A stretch of DNA of 64,000 bases from Acanthopleuribacter pedis (GCF_017377855.1 NZ_JAFREP010000034.1:41248-105247), one strand, 5' to 3'. Shown: positions 35,265-44,072, counted from the stretch's first letter. Notes: generated from the letters alone by a model not told the origin. Numbers and translations: made by a program.

Positions 35265-36179
35265 ATGAAACAGCGAGTCTGGCTGCTGTCCTGCGCCTTT
35301 TTTGTGATGCTCACCGCGATTGGATGTGGCCACCCCGTCCAGGTTCCGCCCGCCCACGTGGGCAAACTCAAAACGCCGGGCGGCCTACAGGACGACCTGA
35401 TCCGTCCATCCAAGTTTCGGCTCAATTTTTTATGCGTGACCTGTGACGACTTGGTTATTGCCGAGTCCTCCGATTACGGCGCACGCGAGGGTATGAAAAT
35501 TTTCATGCCTTCCGACAAGCTGAATTTGGACGTGGAAGTACGCGGTACCTTTTCCATTTCCGACGATCCCGAGAACATGAAGAAAATTTTTGACCGTGTT
35601 CCCGCGGAGGCGACCGACGATCACCGCGTCACCATGATTTCGCTGGCCAAGGTGTACCAGATCTACGCGCAGCCGATTTTGCGCGAAACCGTGCGGTCGA
35701 TTATGACGCGTTACACCATCGAAGAGATTATGAGCAACCGCGAAAAAATTTCAGAAGAGCTGACCGCCGCGGTGAAGGGCAAACTCGACAACACCCCGAT
35801 CACCGTGATTTATTTCGGCCTCGCCGACATCCAGCCGCCCAAGGTGATTGTTGCCGCGCAGGAAGCCGCCAAGGAGCGCGAGATCGCCATCCAAAAAGCG
35901 GAGGCCGATAAGTTGGTCAAACTCAAGGAGGCCGAGGCCGCCTTGGAAGTTGCCGTCAAGCAGCAGCAGGTTGATTTGAAAGAGGCGGAAACCCAGGTGT
36001 TGGTTAACAAAAAATTGGCCGAGGGTGTGACGCAAGCATTTGTTGCGCAGCGTTCGCTCAAGGTGCTCGACCGCATGGCCGCCAACCCGAACACCGTCTT
36101 TTTTATGCCGATGGAAGCGATGAGCAATCCCGCCATGATTTTGGGCCCGGTTCAGAAAGGGCTCAAGGATCGCAAGTAA
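35265..36179 (+). CDS. SPFH/band-7 family lipoprotein
   Basis: 304 residues from ATG 35265 after AAGGAG. The signal peptide ends in a lipobox (LTAIGC, Cys21), so it should be lipid-anchored. The SPFH domain (about 45-200) includes LNLDVEVRGTFSI and IYAQPILRETVRSIMTRYTI. It is followed by a long Ala/Glu/Lys coiled coil (about 205-265, EREIAIQKAEADKLVKLKEA) that would drive oligomer formation. SPFH proteins build large membrane-associated rings, and most are anchored by a transmembrane helix or hairpin; a lipobox anchor is less usual and places this one outside the cytoplasm. No NfeD or protease partner is adjacent. Confidence 0.82.
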   Translation: MKQRVWLLSCAFFVMLTAIGCGHPVQVPPAHVGKLKTPGGLQDDLIRPSKFRLNFLCVTCDDLVIAESSDYGAREGMKIFMPSDKLNLDVEVRGTFSISDDPENMKKIFDRVPAEATDDHRVTMISLAKVYQIYAQPILRETVRSIMTRYTIEEIMSNREKISEELTAAVKGKLDNTPITVIYFGLADIQPPKVIVAAQEAAKEREIAIQKAEADKLVKLKEAEAALEVAVKQQQVDLKEAETQVLVNKKLAEGVTQAFVAQRSLKVLDRMAANPNTVFFMPMEAMSNPAMILGPVQKGLKDRK

Positions 36180-36194
36180 CGCTTGGGCCTTGTG

Positions 36195-36222
36195 CAGGTT
36201 GGCGCCAAAGGGTGCCAACCTG
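36195..36222 (+). terminator. Stem-loop after the SPFH gene
   Basis: CAGGTTGGCGCC pairs with GGTGCCAACCTG (one G-U) around a four-base loop. There is no T-run, so it may act as a weak or Rho-assisted terminator or as an RNA-stabilising 3' hairpin. Confidence 0.5.
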
Positions 36223-36521
36223 ATAGCGGTTTCTCAAGACGGGCGGTCTAGGTTCTTTCGGCGCTGTGCCGCGGCTCGGATGTGACGGACCGTCTTTTTG
36301 AGTCCAGGGTTGCTGTCATGGTTTAAGCTGTGTTCTTGTTGGGTTTTGCGCGGTATGTGTGGTTTTTTGGTCGGCTCCGGCGCTATAATAGCGGCGGATT
36401 TCACCAAGGCGATAGTCGGCGTATTCCCGGATCACCCCAAAGGTGTTGTCTTTAAAATTTAGACCGGGTGGTCTGTGGTTTTCGAGGTCGCTTTGGATCA
36501 ATTTGCATTCAGAGGTATGAT
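36223..36521. other. Intergenic region upstream of the alcohol dehydrogenase
   Basis: About 300 bases, no gene seen. TATAATA at about 36383-36389 could be a -10 box, with TTTTTGG about seventeen bases upstream as a poor -35. Confidence 0.3.
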
Positions 36522-37535
36522 GTGACGACCATTAACGCGTATGCCGTCAAAGAACAAGGCGGCAAGCTCGAGCCCTTCCAATACGAACTCGGACCGCTTG
36601 CCGGGGATCAAGTCGACATCAAGGTGACGTCTTGCGGGATTTGCCATTCCGATCTTTCCATGATGGAAAACGATTGGGGTATGACCGCTTACCCCTTTGT
36701 GCCCGGCCACGAAATCGTGGGCACCATTGAGGCTGTCGGGGGCCAGGTCAAAAACCTGGTGGTCGGTCAGACCGTGGGGTTGGGTTGGTTCAGCGGGAGC
36801 TGTATGCACTGCCGCACCTGTATGTCGGGTAACCACAACCTGTGCCCCCAAACCGAGGCGACCATTGTCGGGCGGCACGGTGGTTTTGCCGACCGGGTGC
36901 GTTGCAAAGAAGAGTGGGCCCTGCCCCTGCCGGACGGCGTGGATTCAGCCGCTGCCGGGCCGCTGTTTTGCGGCGGCATTACCGTGTTCAGCCCCATCGT
37001 GGAATTTGATGTGAAACCCACGGACCGGGTTGCCGTCATCGGCATCGGCGGCTTGGGTCACCTCGCGCTGCAGTTTTTAAACAAATGGGGCTGTGAGGTA
37101 ACCGCGTTCAGTTCGAATCCCGATAAAACCGAGCAGCTTAAAGCCTTGGGCGCGCACAAGGTGGTTAACTCCCGCGATCCCGAGCAGTTGGCGGCCTTGG
37201 CCGGCACCTTTGACTTCGTCATGAATACCACCAACGTCAATCTTGAGTGGGGGGCCTACATCGAAGCTTTGGCGCCCAAGGGTCGTCTCCACACCGTCGG
37301 TGCCGTACCCGATCCGATTGAGGTTCCCGCCTTTTCGCTGATTGGCAAGCAGCGCTCCGTTTCCGGTTCGCCCTTGGGCAGCCCGGCCACACTCGCCAAA
37401 ATGCTGGATTTCTGTGCCCGGCACGACATCAAAGCCATGGTGGAACATTTCCCCATGAGTCAGGCCAATGAGGCCATGGACCACCTAAAGGCCGGTAAAG
37501 CGCGCTACCGGATTGTGTTGAACAACGAGGCCTAG
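36522..37535 (+). CDS. Zinc-dependent, probably NADP-linked, alcohol dehydrogenase (CAD/YahK type)
   Basis: 337 residues. GTG 36522 is chosen because AGAGG lies six bases upstream. The medium-chain dehydrogenase layout is complete. Catalytic zinc ligands are Cys41 in GICHSD, His63 in PGHE and Cys150 in LFCGGIT. Structural zinc ligands are Cys94, 97, 100 and 108. The Rossmann loop is GIGGLGH (174-180). The pattern matches cinnamyl-alcohol-dehydrogenase-like enzymes that reduce a broad range of aldehydes with NADPH in the cytoplasm. Its TAG stop codon lies inside the left end of a family B repeat. Confidence 0.9.
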   Translation: MTTINAYAVKEQGGKLEPFQYELGPLAGDQVDIKVTSCGICHSDLSMMENDWGMTAYPFVPGHEIVGTIEAVGGQVKNLVVGQTVGLGWFSGSCMHCRTCMSGNHNLCPQTEATIVGRHGGFADRVRCKEEWALPLPDGVDSAAAGPLFCGGITVFSPIVEFDVKPTDRVAVIGIGGLGHLALQFLNKWGCEVTAFSSNPDKTEQLKALGAHKVVNSRDPEQLAALAGTFDFVMNTTNVNLEWGAYIEALAPKGRLHTVGAVPDPIEVPAFSLIGKQRSVSGSPLGSPATLAKMLDFCARHDIKAMVEHFPMSQANEAMDHLKAGKARYRIVLNNEA

Positions 37536-37740
37536 CCCGCATTACTCACAAGGAATTCTGCTACGGGGCAAGCCATGTGATTACGAGGGGGCGGCCTTCC
37601 GCATTACTCGGTCGAGCCGCCTTCGCCGTAGCTCTGCTACGCCGAATGGTCGGACCCCTGCGCCGTCTCTCGGTCGTAACCTTCGTCCTCACAAGGCTTT
37701 CTGCTTCTCGCGACGAATCCTTGTGAGAAATGCGGGCTAG
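37532..37740. repeat. Family B dispersed inverted-repeat element, copy 2
   Basis: 209 bp. The left end CTAGCCCGCATTACTCACAA is the inverted copy of the right end TTGTGAGAAATGCGGGCTAG with one mismatch. The interior repeats the GCTCTGCTACGCCGAATGG block and the CTCGCGACGAATCCT block of copy 1. The left end supplies the last bases of the dehydrogenase gene, including its stop codon. Confidence 0.8.
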
Positions 37741-38304
37741 CCGCGCCTCACTCCTGGAGATTTACCAGAACCAAGCGCCGGCACCGGGATACCTTTCCCC
37801 GGTGCCGGTTTTTGCGTTGGGGGTGTGGTTGTCGTTGCCAAAAAATGTGCTTCTCGGAACTTTGGTTGACCTTGCTCACCTTCGCATGAGTCGATTGAAA
37901 AAACGCGGAAATTTTATTGACTTGCTCAAGGCGTTCTGTTCGAATATTCGTTGATCTTGCCTCTTTCGACCGTTGCCTTTTGTTGCCGCTATTTCGGCCG
38001 AGCAACTGGTTTTCAATTCATGCATTTTGTTCAAAAAACGCAACCCGACTTGAATTGCTCTCCAAGCATCGGGATTGTGCTTTCTCGGGTTTGGAACCGG
38101 ATTTGATCCCAAACTCGTTTGCCAAGCTAAGTGCCATCGCTATTGATTTCGTCAGGATCATCTTTCCACCGCACCACGCGGTGACTGCCTGAACGGTGGT
38201 TTGGCCGGGGTTCACATATAGAGCATTGCTGCCGCGGGGTTTTCCCCTGCTCCATTTGGTTGGTCCCCTCCTCGCCCGTTGCAGGCCCACTTGAGGAGAG
38301 AAAA
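37741..38304. other. 564-base region without a supportable gene
   Basis: Somewhat AT-richer than its neighbours. Short open frames on both strands have no start signals. Minus-strand pieces around 37880-38160 look faintly protein-like but are not continuous. The amylase promoter should lie near its right end. Confidence 0.3.
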
Positions 38305-39789
38305 ATGATCAAAAATCTGAAATCGCTTCTATTGTCCTTCCTCCTTTCTGTTTCTGCTTTTGCCGGCTCACCCGACGTCATGCTTCAGGGTTTCCACTGG
38401 ACCTCACAGGCTACCAATTGGTGGCAAACCCTGGAGGGTCTGTCCGGGCAAATTGAAGCAGACGGCTACACCATGATTTGGCTGCCACCTTCTTCCGATG
38501 CCGCTTCCAAAGAAGGCTACCTGCCCCGTGAATTAAACAACTACAACTCGTTTTACGGTTCCCAGGCCCAACTGCAAAGCTTGTTAAACGCCCTGAACGG
38601 CCGCGGCGTCGCACCCATTGCCGACATCGTGGTCAACCATCGCGTCGGTTGTACCGGCTGGGCTGATTTCTGTAATCCGGCCTGGCCGAGCTGGTACATT
38701 GCCCAAAACGATGAGTGGAACGGCGGCAAAAGCGGCAACTCGGACACCGGTGAAGCCTATTGCTGCGCCCGCGATCTCGACCACAACCTGCCCCAGCTTC
38801 AAAACGACATTGTCGCTTGGTTAAACCAATTAAAAGGCATGGGTTACAAAGGTTGGCGTTATGATTTGGTCAAAGGATTCGCCCCTTGGGCCGTCAAGCT
38901 TTACAACGACCGCACCAATCCCGAGATCTCCATCGGCGAGTTTTTCGACGGCGACACCAATGCCGTACACAACTGGGTTAACGCCGCGCAAAACAGCACT
39001 GCTTTCGATTTCCCATTGCGTTTTCAACTGATCGACGCCTTTAACAACAACAACTACGGTTCTTTGCGTTTTGCCGGCTTGATTAGCCGTGACTCGAGCA
39101 AATCCGTGACCTTCATCGAGAACCACGACACCGAGGAACAGCGCGGTGGTGCGTATGTTCAGCCCTTCCCGCGTTTCCACCTCGAAGCCGGTTACGCCTT
39201 TATCCTGACCCACCCCGGCATTCCCTGTGTTTTCTGGACGCACCAGTATCCGTTTGGTGGTTTTCCCGACCTCAGCGATAAAATCCGTGAGTTGATCCAG
39301 ATCCGCAAGAATCAAGGAATTACCTCTACCAGCAGCGTCAATGTTGTCGCCGCCGACGGCAGTAAATACGCCGCTTACATCGACAACAAAGTGGCCGTCA
39401 AAGTTGGCTGGGGTGATTGGTCGCCCGGTGCCGGCTGGGATTTGGCTTCCTCTGGTCAGAACTACGCCGTTTGGGTTCAAGGCGGCGGTGACGGTGGCGA
39501 CGGTGGCGACGGCGGCGATGGAACCGGTACCACTACCACCATTCGCGTGCATTACGATGTCGGTTTCGGCAACAATATCGCCATTCGCGGCGATTCCGCG
39601 CCCCTGAGCTGGGGCAGCGGTGTGGATGCGAATTGGTCGTCAGGTAACGTTTGGGTTTGGAGCACCGATGCCTTTGCCAACGGCGAAACCTTCGCGTTCA
39701 AAGCCCTGATTAACGACAGTCGCTGGCAGTCCGGCGGCAACGTGGTCGGCCAAGGCGGCCAAACCATTAACGTCTACCCGAACTTCTAA
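38305..39789 (+). CDS. Secreted alpha-amylase (GH13) with C-terminal starch-binding-like domain
   Basis: 494 residues. ATG 38305 follows GAGGAG. A signal peptide (SLLLSFLLSVSAFA) precedes a compact GH13 barrel with all four conserved regions: DIVVNH (107-112), WRYDLVKGF with nucleophile Asp187, SIGEFF with acid/base Glu212, and FIENHDTEE with Asp275. It resembles the short plant-type or bacterial amylases. After the barrel come a Gly/Asp linker (about 393-408, repeats of GGDG) and a C-terminal domain of about 85 residues starting at IRVHYDVGFGNNIAIRGD, of starch-binding character. It should hydrolyse internal alpha-1,4 bonds in starch outside the cell. The gene is a single unit ended by a terminator. 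Confidence 0.92.
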   Translation: MIKNLKSLLLSFLLSVSAFAGSPDVMLQGFHWTSQATNWWQTLEGLSGQIEADGYTMIWLPPSSDAASKEGYLPRELNNYNSFYGSQAQLQSLLNALNGRGVAPIADIVVNHRVGCTGWADFCNPAWPSWYIAQNDEWNGGKSGNSDTGEAYCCARDLDHNLPQLQNDIVAWLNQLKGMGYKGWRYDLVKGFAPWAVKLYNDRTNPEISIGEFFDGDTNAVHNWVNAAQNSTAFDFPLRFQLIDAFNNNNYGSLRFAGLISRDSSKSVTFIENHDTEEQRGGAYVQPFPRFHLEAGYAFILTHPGIPCVFWTHQYPFGGFPDLSDKIRELIQIRKNQGITSTSSVNVVAADGSKYAAYIDNKVAVKVGWGDWSPGAGWDLASSGQNYAVWVQGGGDGGDGGDGGDGTGTTTTIRVHYDVGFGNNIAIRGDSAPLSWGSGVDANWSSGNVWVWSTDAFANGETFAFKALINDSRWQSGGNVVGQGGQTINVYPNF

Positions 39790-39801
39790 ATCAAAAAAAG
39801 G

Positions 39802-39831
39802 AAAGCACGGTCCCAGGCGGCCGTGCTTTTT
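39802..39831 (+). terminator. Rho-independent terminator
   Basis: AAAGCACGG pairs with CCGTGCTTT across a ten-base loop and is followed by T residues, just downstream of the amylase stop. With its A-rich left flank it may also stop transcripts from birA on the other strand. Confidence 0.88.
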
Positions 39832-39854
39832 GCATCCCTATTCATTAAAGAGAC

Positions 39855-40601
39855 TTAGAGCGGGGTCAGCGCGAAGTCGTCGCAGTTCTGGGCGATTTGA
39901 TGGAGCTGATGGTAATCGTCGCGGACTTTGAGATTGCCCTCAAGATTGAGGCCCTCATAGGTGCCCGAGAGGGTGCGCCCGTTGGCCGTGAGCGTGACAC
40001 GGGTGCCGAGCGGAAATCCGCAGCGCTGCTGCCAGGCCGCGGTGAGCAATGCCGGCTGGGCTAACTTTTCGAATTGGAGCGGCAGCGTGAAAAAAAGTTG
40101 CCGCACAAGCTGTTCCGCTTGGGGCGGATCCGGCAGTTCATCCAGGGCCGCGTAGCCCTTGGGGAGGTTCTCCATACCCGCGTGGCGCTTGAGGTTCACG
40201 CCGATGCCGATCACCACCGCCACCTGTTTGCCGACCCAGCGCGATTCACACAAGATGCCCGCCAACTTGCGGCCGTCCAGCAGCAAATCGTTGGGCCATT
40301 TGAGGGTCCAGCTTGCACCGGGGGCCAGATCGCACAACACCTCATGGAGCGCGACCGCCGCGAAAATGGGATAACAAAATTGATCGGGCCGTGCCGGCGC
40401 GGGCGAACAACCCATCGAAAGCGCCAAGCCATGGCCTGGTGGCGACAGCCAGGAGCGGCCGCGACTGCCGCGCCCGCCTGTTTGGTGGGTCGTCCACAGC
40501 AGGCAGGCCGGTTGGTGTTGCAGCATGGTGAAGGCGTCGTCGTTGGTGGACGTCGCTTGGTCCAGGTGGATCAGTTGTTGGGGTGACCAGTCGAAAAACA
40601 T
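39855..40601 (-). CDS. birA: Biotin--[acetyl-CoA-carboxylase] ligase
   Basis: 248 residues. It activates biotin with ATP and transfers it to the lysine of the biotin carboxyl carrier protein. The biotinyl-AMP loop GRGSRGRSW (43-51) and KWPNDLLLDGRKLAGIL (101-117, catalytic Lys112) are intact, and a C-terminal SH3-like domain follows (TRVTLTANGRTLSGTYEGL). There is no N-terminal DNA-binding helix-turn-helix, so this is the monofunctional (class I) form without repressor activity. The start codon is one base beyond the stop of the small gene 40603-40863, which implies translational coupling in a two-gene operon. Confidence 0.93.
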   Translation of the reverse strand: MFFDWSPQQLIHLDQATSTNDDAFTMLQHQPACLLWTTHQTGGRGSRGRSWLSPPGHGLALSMGCSPAPARPDQFCYPIFAAVALHEVLCDLAPGASWTLKWPNDLLLDGRKLAGILCESRWVGKQVAVVIGIGVNLKRHAGMENLPKGYAALDELPDPPQAEQLVRQLFFTLPLQFEKLAQPALLTAAWQQRCGFPLGTRVTLTANGRTLSGTYEGLNLEGNLKVRDDYHQLHQIAQNCDDFALTPL

Positions 40602-40602
40602 C

Positions 40603-40863
40603 TTATCTCTTTCGGACGATTTCGTCGATGTCCTCGAGCAGCTCTTCCAAATCGGCGCCGGTCATGTCAGAGAATTCCTCAATGCTGAAATCCATATCGT
40701 CATAGACGAAATCGGCGCGCGAGCTATAGCCGTACAGCAGATCTTCGAGATCGCGGTGCGCGCGCATCAGCTTGCCAAGGTTGTCTTTACCGGAGACGCG
40801 CCGTTTCTTTTTGCTGCCGTCGCCTTTGGTACTGCCGCCGTAAATTTTCGGTTTTCTTGCCAT
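40603..40863 (-). CDS. Small acidic/basic protein upstream of birA, unknown
   Basis: 86 residues from an ATG preceded by GGGAGG. The first third is very basic (KKKRRVSGKDN) and the last third very acidic (DLEELLEDIDEI), with a tyrosine-rich middle. No family is recognised. Tight coupling to birA (one base apart) suggests co-translation, and the charge pattern suggests a nucleic-acid- or protein-binding role. Both suggestions are inference. Confidence 0.65.
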   Translation of the reverse strand: MARKPKIYGGSTKGDGSKKKRRVSGKDNLGKLMRAHRDLEDLLYGYSSRADFVYDDMDFSIEEFSDMTGADLEELLEDIDEIVRKR

Positions 40864-41241
40864 GGTTGCCTCCCTCGGGATGTCGCCGGCTGAGCCGCGA
40901 AAACCACCACCTGCACCCTGATTTTCAGGGACTTAGGGCGTTGAACAAGGTGTTGGGTGGTGTGATTACCCTGTCATCATACCGCTAACCGCAAGGTGCG
41001 GCAAGGTTTGCTCACGTGATGGAAAAGCCGTTTTAAATGAATTGGTTGGCGCGTTGAAAACCGACTGTTGCGGCCCGCGCGCTTCTTCTCGGTGTGGTGC
41101 ACCGCCGCTACTTGAAGTCGGGCGGGGGAGAGGGTAGGATAAGGCTCCACGCGCGGCTTTCCCTCGATGTTGCCGAGCTTCCACTTTTGGGAGCAGATCG
41201 GCCGGGTTCCGTTGTGGATGACGGGATGGTGGCGAAGGCAG
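40864..41241. other. Divergent intergenic region between the birA operon and dnaB
   Basis: About 380 bases with no supportable gene. An in-frame upstream extension of dnaB to 41167 exists but has no ribosome-binding site. Confidence 0.3.
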
Positions 41242-42660
41242 ATGGAACAGAAAAAAGAGTGGAAAAAGAAACGCGACAAAGACAAACCGGCGATTGAACT
41301 CAAGGGCATGCCGCACCACGATGAAGCCGAGCGGGTTTTATTGGGTGCCATGCTGCTGGAAGCAGACAACATCGCGCCCGTGCTCGACGTGGTTACGCCC
41401 GAAGATTTTTACCGTCGCCACCACTTCTTGGTGTTCCAGGCTTTGGTTTTGCTGTTCGAGCGCGACGACGAGATCGACCCCGTTTTGGTGGCCGACGAAC
41501 TGATTAAACGCGACGAACTGGAAGACGCCGGCGGTTACGAATACCTGGATGAACTGACCCACGGGATTCCGCGCACCACCAACATCGAGCACTACGCCAA
41601 CATCGTCAAAGAAAAAGCGATGCTGCGCAAGCTGGCCCACTTCGGCCAGAAACTGACCGAAATCTCGGTGTCGGGCGAGATGGACGCCATGGCCGCCATC
41701 GGCGTCGCCGAGAACTCACTGCAAGAGTTCCGCGAGGGCAAGGTCGACCACGGCTTCCGCGATTTCGGGGCGCTGATCAACGAAACCTACGAAACCATGC
41801 GCGAACGGGCCGCCCAAGACGGCGAGCTGGTTGGTTTGCGCACCGGTTTCATGGATTGGGACCGCATGACCGCGGGTTTGCAGAAGGGCGACTTAATCAT
41901 TGTGGCCGCCCGTCCGGCGATGGGTAAAACCTCGTTCGTATTGAACGTGGCACTGAACTCGGCCGTAAAAGACGGCAAAAACATCGCGCTTTTTTCACTG
42001 GAGATGCCGGGCGCCCAGTTGGTGATGCGTTTAATCGGTAGTGAAGCACGGGTGAGTATTTCCTCGTTGCGGACCGGTAAATTGATGGAAGAAGAGTGGA
42101 ACCGCGTCGCCTTGGCTGTTGCCGAACTGAGCAACGCCAACATTTTCATTGAGGACTCGGGTGAATCAACCGTTGCCCAGATGCGCGCCCAGCTCAAACG
42201 GCTCAACCAAGAGCACGGCGTGGATTTGGTGGTGATTGATTACCTGCAGTTGATGTCGGGTTCGACACTGCAACAACAGCAAAGCCGTGTTCAAGAGGTT
42301 TCGGCGATTTCGCGGGGTTTGAAAATCATGGCCAAGGAAATCGACGCGCCGGTGATCGCGCTGTCCCAGCTTTCCCGCGCGGCCGAGCAGCGTTCGGATC
42401 ACCGTCCCCAGCTTTCCGACTTGCGTGAATCGGGTTCGATTGAGCAGGATGCCGACATGGTATGTTTCCTGTTCCGTGAGGATTACTACAAGGAAAAAGA
42501 GCAGACCCAAGACGACAAGGACCCGGACGAGCAGGAGTTCGGCATCGCGGAACTGATCATCGCCAAGCACCGTAACGGCGCCACGGGTTCGGTCAACCTG
42601 GCCTTCTTCAAAAAATACACCCGCTTCGAAAACTACAGCGAAGACATGGAATTTGTTTAA
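41242..42660 (+). CDS. dnaB: Replicative DNA helicase
   Basis: 472 residues, with ATG 41242 behind a modest GAAGG. The N-terminal collar domain (about 25-130) opens with the family pattern PHHDEAERVLLGAMLLE. The RecA-like ATPase domain has Walker A ARPAMGKTSF (Lys229), Walker B LVVIDYLQLM, the DnaB-specific LRESGSIEQDADMVCFLFR, and IIAKHRNGATGSV. It unwinds DNA at the replication fork as a hexamer. Length and motifs are normal, with no intein. No replication neighbours such as rplI are adjacent. Confidence 0.95.
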   Translation: MEQKKEWKKKRDKDKPAIELKGMPHHDEAERVLLGAMLLEADNIAPVLDVVTPEDFYRRHHFLVFQALVLLFERDDEIDPVLVADELIKRDELEDAGGYEYLDELTHGIPRTTNIEHYANIVKEKAMLRKLAHFGQKLTEISVSGEMDAMAAIGVAENSLQEFREGKVDHGFRDFGALINETYETMRERAAQDGELVGLRTGFMDWDRMTAGLQKGDLIIVAARPAMGKTSFVLNVALNSAVKDGKNIALFSLEMPGAQLVMRLIGSEARVSISSLRTGKLMEEEWNRVALAVAELSNANIFIEDSGESTVAQMRAQLKRLNQEHGVDLVVIDYLQLMSGSTLQQQQSRVQEVSAISRGLKIMAKEIDAPVIALSQLSRAAEQRSDHRPQLSDLRESGSIEQDADMVCFLFREDYYKEKEQTQDDKDPDEQEFGIAELIIAKHRNGATGSVNLAFFKKYTRFENYSEDMEFV

Positions 42661-42699
42661 AGGTTTGAATGGCTTGCGTATGAAGTTAATGAAGGTTGC

Positions 42700-42882
42700 T
42701 CATGTGTTGGGTTCGCACCGATTCAAATCGTCAATCAGCACGACCCATTTGCCCGGGCCCTTTTTGAGAATGACCAAGTGGTTCGTTGCTTATTGCTGCA
42801 GTTGGCGGATCTCTTGGGTGAGGCATTGGTAGCTGACGTGATGATTCCGGCGATCATGGTACAGGAAAACCTCGGTTCGCAC
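42700..42882 (-). pseudogene. Short open frame split by an in-frame stop
   Basis: On the minus strand a GTG at 42882 opens a frame reading VRTEVFLYHDRRNHHVSYQC and on to a TAA (42792-42790). The same frame then continues with NHLVILKKGPGKWVVLIDDL to a TGA at 42700. Both halves look protein-like. This may be a small gene broken by one substitution. No ribosome-binding site is clear and no family is recognised. Confidence 0.25.
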
Positions 42883-42934
42883 TAAAGTGTCTCGAGAAAT
42901 GAATAAGTGAATGAATGATTTGGGGATGTTGAGC

Positions 42935-43354
42935 TTACTCGCCGTTGAGCGTAATCACGCAGGTTCGGCTGCTGCCGTAGTCGCGGTGTTCGTTTAAGTA
43001 GATGCCTTGCCAGGTGCCGAGGTTGAGTTTGCCCGCCGAGATCGGGATCGACAGCGCGTTGCCGAGCAGGCTGGATTTGAGGTGGGCGGGCATGTCGTCC
43101 GGGCCTTCGTAGGTATGCTCGTAGTAGGGTGCGTTTTCCGGCGCTAACTTATTAAAATGGCGCTCCATGTCGCGGCGCACGCTGGGGTCCGCGTTTTCGT
43201 TAATTGTCAGTGAGGCCGAGGTGTGTTTGATAAAGATATGGGCCAGGCCGATGCGGAACTTGGCCAACTCCGGGACCGCCGCCGTGATCTCGTTCGTGAC
43301 CAAATGGAAACCCCGTGGTTTGGCGCCTAGGGTGATCTCTTTTTGGAACCACAT
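42935..43354 (-). CDS. YjbQ/UPF0047-family protein
   Basis: 139 residues. ATG 43354 is eight bases after GGAGG; a longer frame to 43396 has no signal. The family pattern is complete: the N-terminal strand ITLGAKPRGFHLVTNEI, FIKHTSASLTINENADPSVR with the conserved His, and C-terminal LNLGTWQGIYLNEHRDYG with a second His. Homologues have weak secondary thiamine-phosphate synthase activity, but their true role is unsettled. It is cytoplasmic and probably a trimer. It follows, after a terminator, the gene at 43461-44072. Confidence 0.88.
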   Translation of the reverse strand: MWFQKEITLGAKPRGFHLVTNEITAAVPELAKFRIGLAHIFIKHTSASLTINENADPSVRRDMERHFNKLAPENAPYYEHTYEGPDDMPAHLKSSLLGNALSIPISAGKLNLGTWQGIYLNEHRDYGSSRTCVITLNGE

Positions 43355-43400
43355 GGTTCGGCCTCCTCGACTCGCATGTTGGGCCCACTCTAACAAATAG

Positions 43401-43433
43401 AAAAGGCCCGCATCGAAAAAATCGCGCGGGCCT
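43401..43433 (-). terminator. Rho-independent terminator (minus strand)
   Basis: Read on the minus strand, AGGCCCGC pairs with GCGGGCCT across a 14-base loop and is followed by a short T-run. It ends the transcript of the gene at 43461-44072. Confidence 0.8.
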
Positions 43434-43460
43434 CACGTGGGTTGGTTCAATCGGGTGCGG

Positions 43461-44072
43461 TTATTGGGCGACCGCCGCCTTCAGGGCCGCGACCTGATGT
43501 TCTTCCATGGTGCTTAACTTGGTTAATTCCAACATGCTGCCTTTTTCCACGCTGGCCGTTTCCCAAATGCCGGAGCGGAAACACTTTTCCGCTTCTTTGA
43601 ACGAGGTTTCCGGGGTTTTGGTCAGCAGCTTGAGGAAGGCTTGCACGCGGTCCGGTCCGTCGGCCAAATCGACCTTGGGCAGACCGTCCGCCATCTCTTG
43701 GAACCGCGTTTTCTGTTTGGGCAAAAAGGCCTGGCGCGCGGTGCCGCGACGGGTGGTCAACTCGCCGATCAGCGCTTTAATCAAATCTTGTTGCTTTTCG
43801 TCGTTTTCAACCTTGAGGTGGTAATCCAGCGCACCGCGTAAGGCGCCCAAGGTGTAAGCGCGTCGACCGCGGTCGAGTGTGGCCAGCAACGCGGCGATGG
43901 GAAGAATGGTTTCACCCGCCAACGCTTGGCGTAACTCGCGCAAATCGTTGGGCAAACCCATGTCGTCCAAGCCGCTGAACTGGACCTGGCCCTCCTTGGG
44001 CGGTTCCGCGCTTTCGCCTTCCTCCAGCATGATGTTGTCAAATGCGCTGTCCAGATCGTCGAGAAAACCCAC
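43461..44072 (-). CDS. Soluble protein of unknown function
   Basis: 203 residues. It starts at GTG 44072 behind GGGGG. The N-terminal 35 residues are acidic (LDSAFDNIMLEEGESAEPPKE) and probably flexible. The rest is helical, with segments such as LRELRQALAGETILPIAALL and RGRRAYTLGALRGALDYHLK. No signal peptide, membrane segment or recognised motif is present. Helix-turn-helix-like pairs in the middle could be a repeat fold. It is monocistronic with its own terminator. Confidence 0.65.
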   Translation of the reverse strand: MGFLDDLDSAFDNIMLEEGESAEPPKEGQVQFSGLDDMGLPNDLRELRQALAGETILPIAALLATLDRGRRAYTLGALRGALDYHLKVENDEKQQDLIKALIGELTTRRGTARQAFLPKQKTRFQEMADGLPKVDLADGPDRVQAFLKLLTKTPETSFKEAEKCFRSGIWETASVEKGSMLELTKLSTMEEHQVAALKAAVAQ

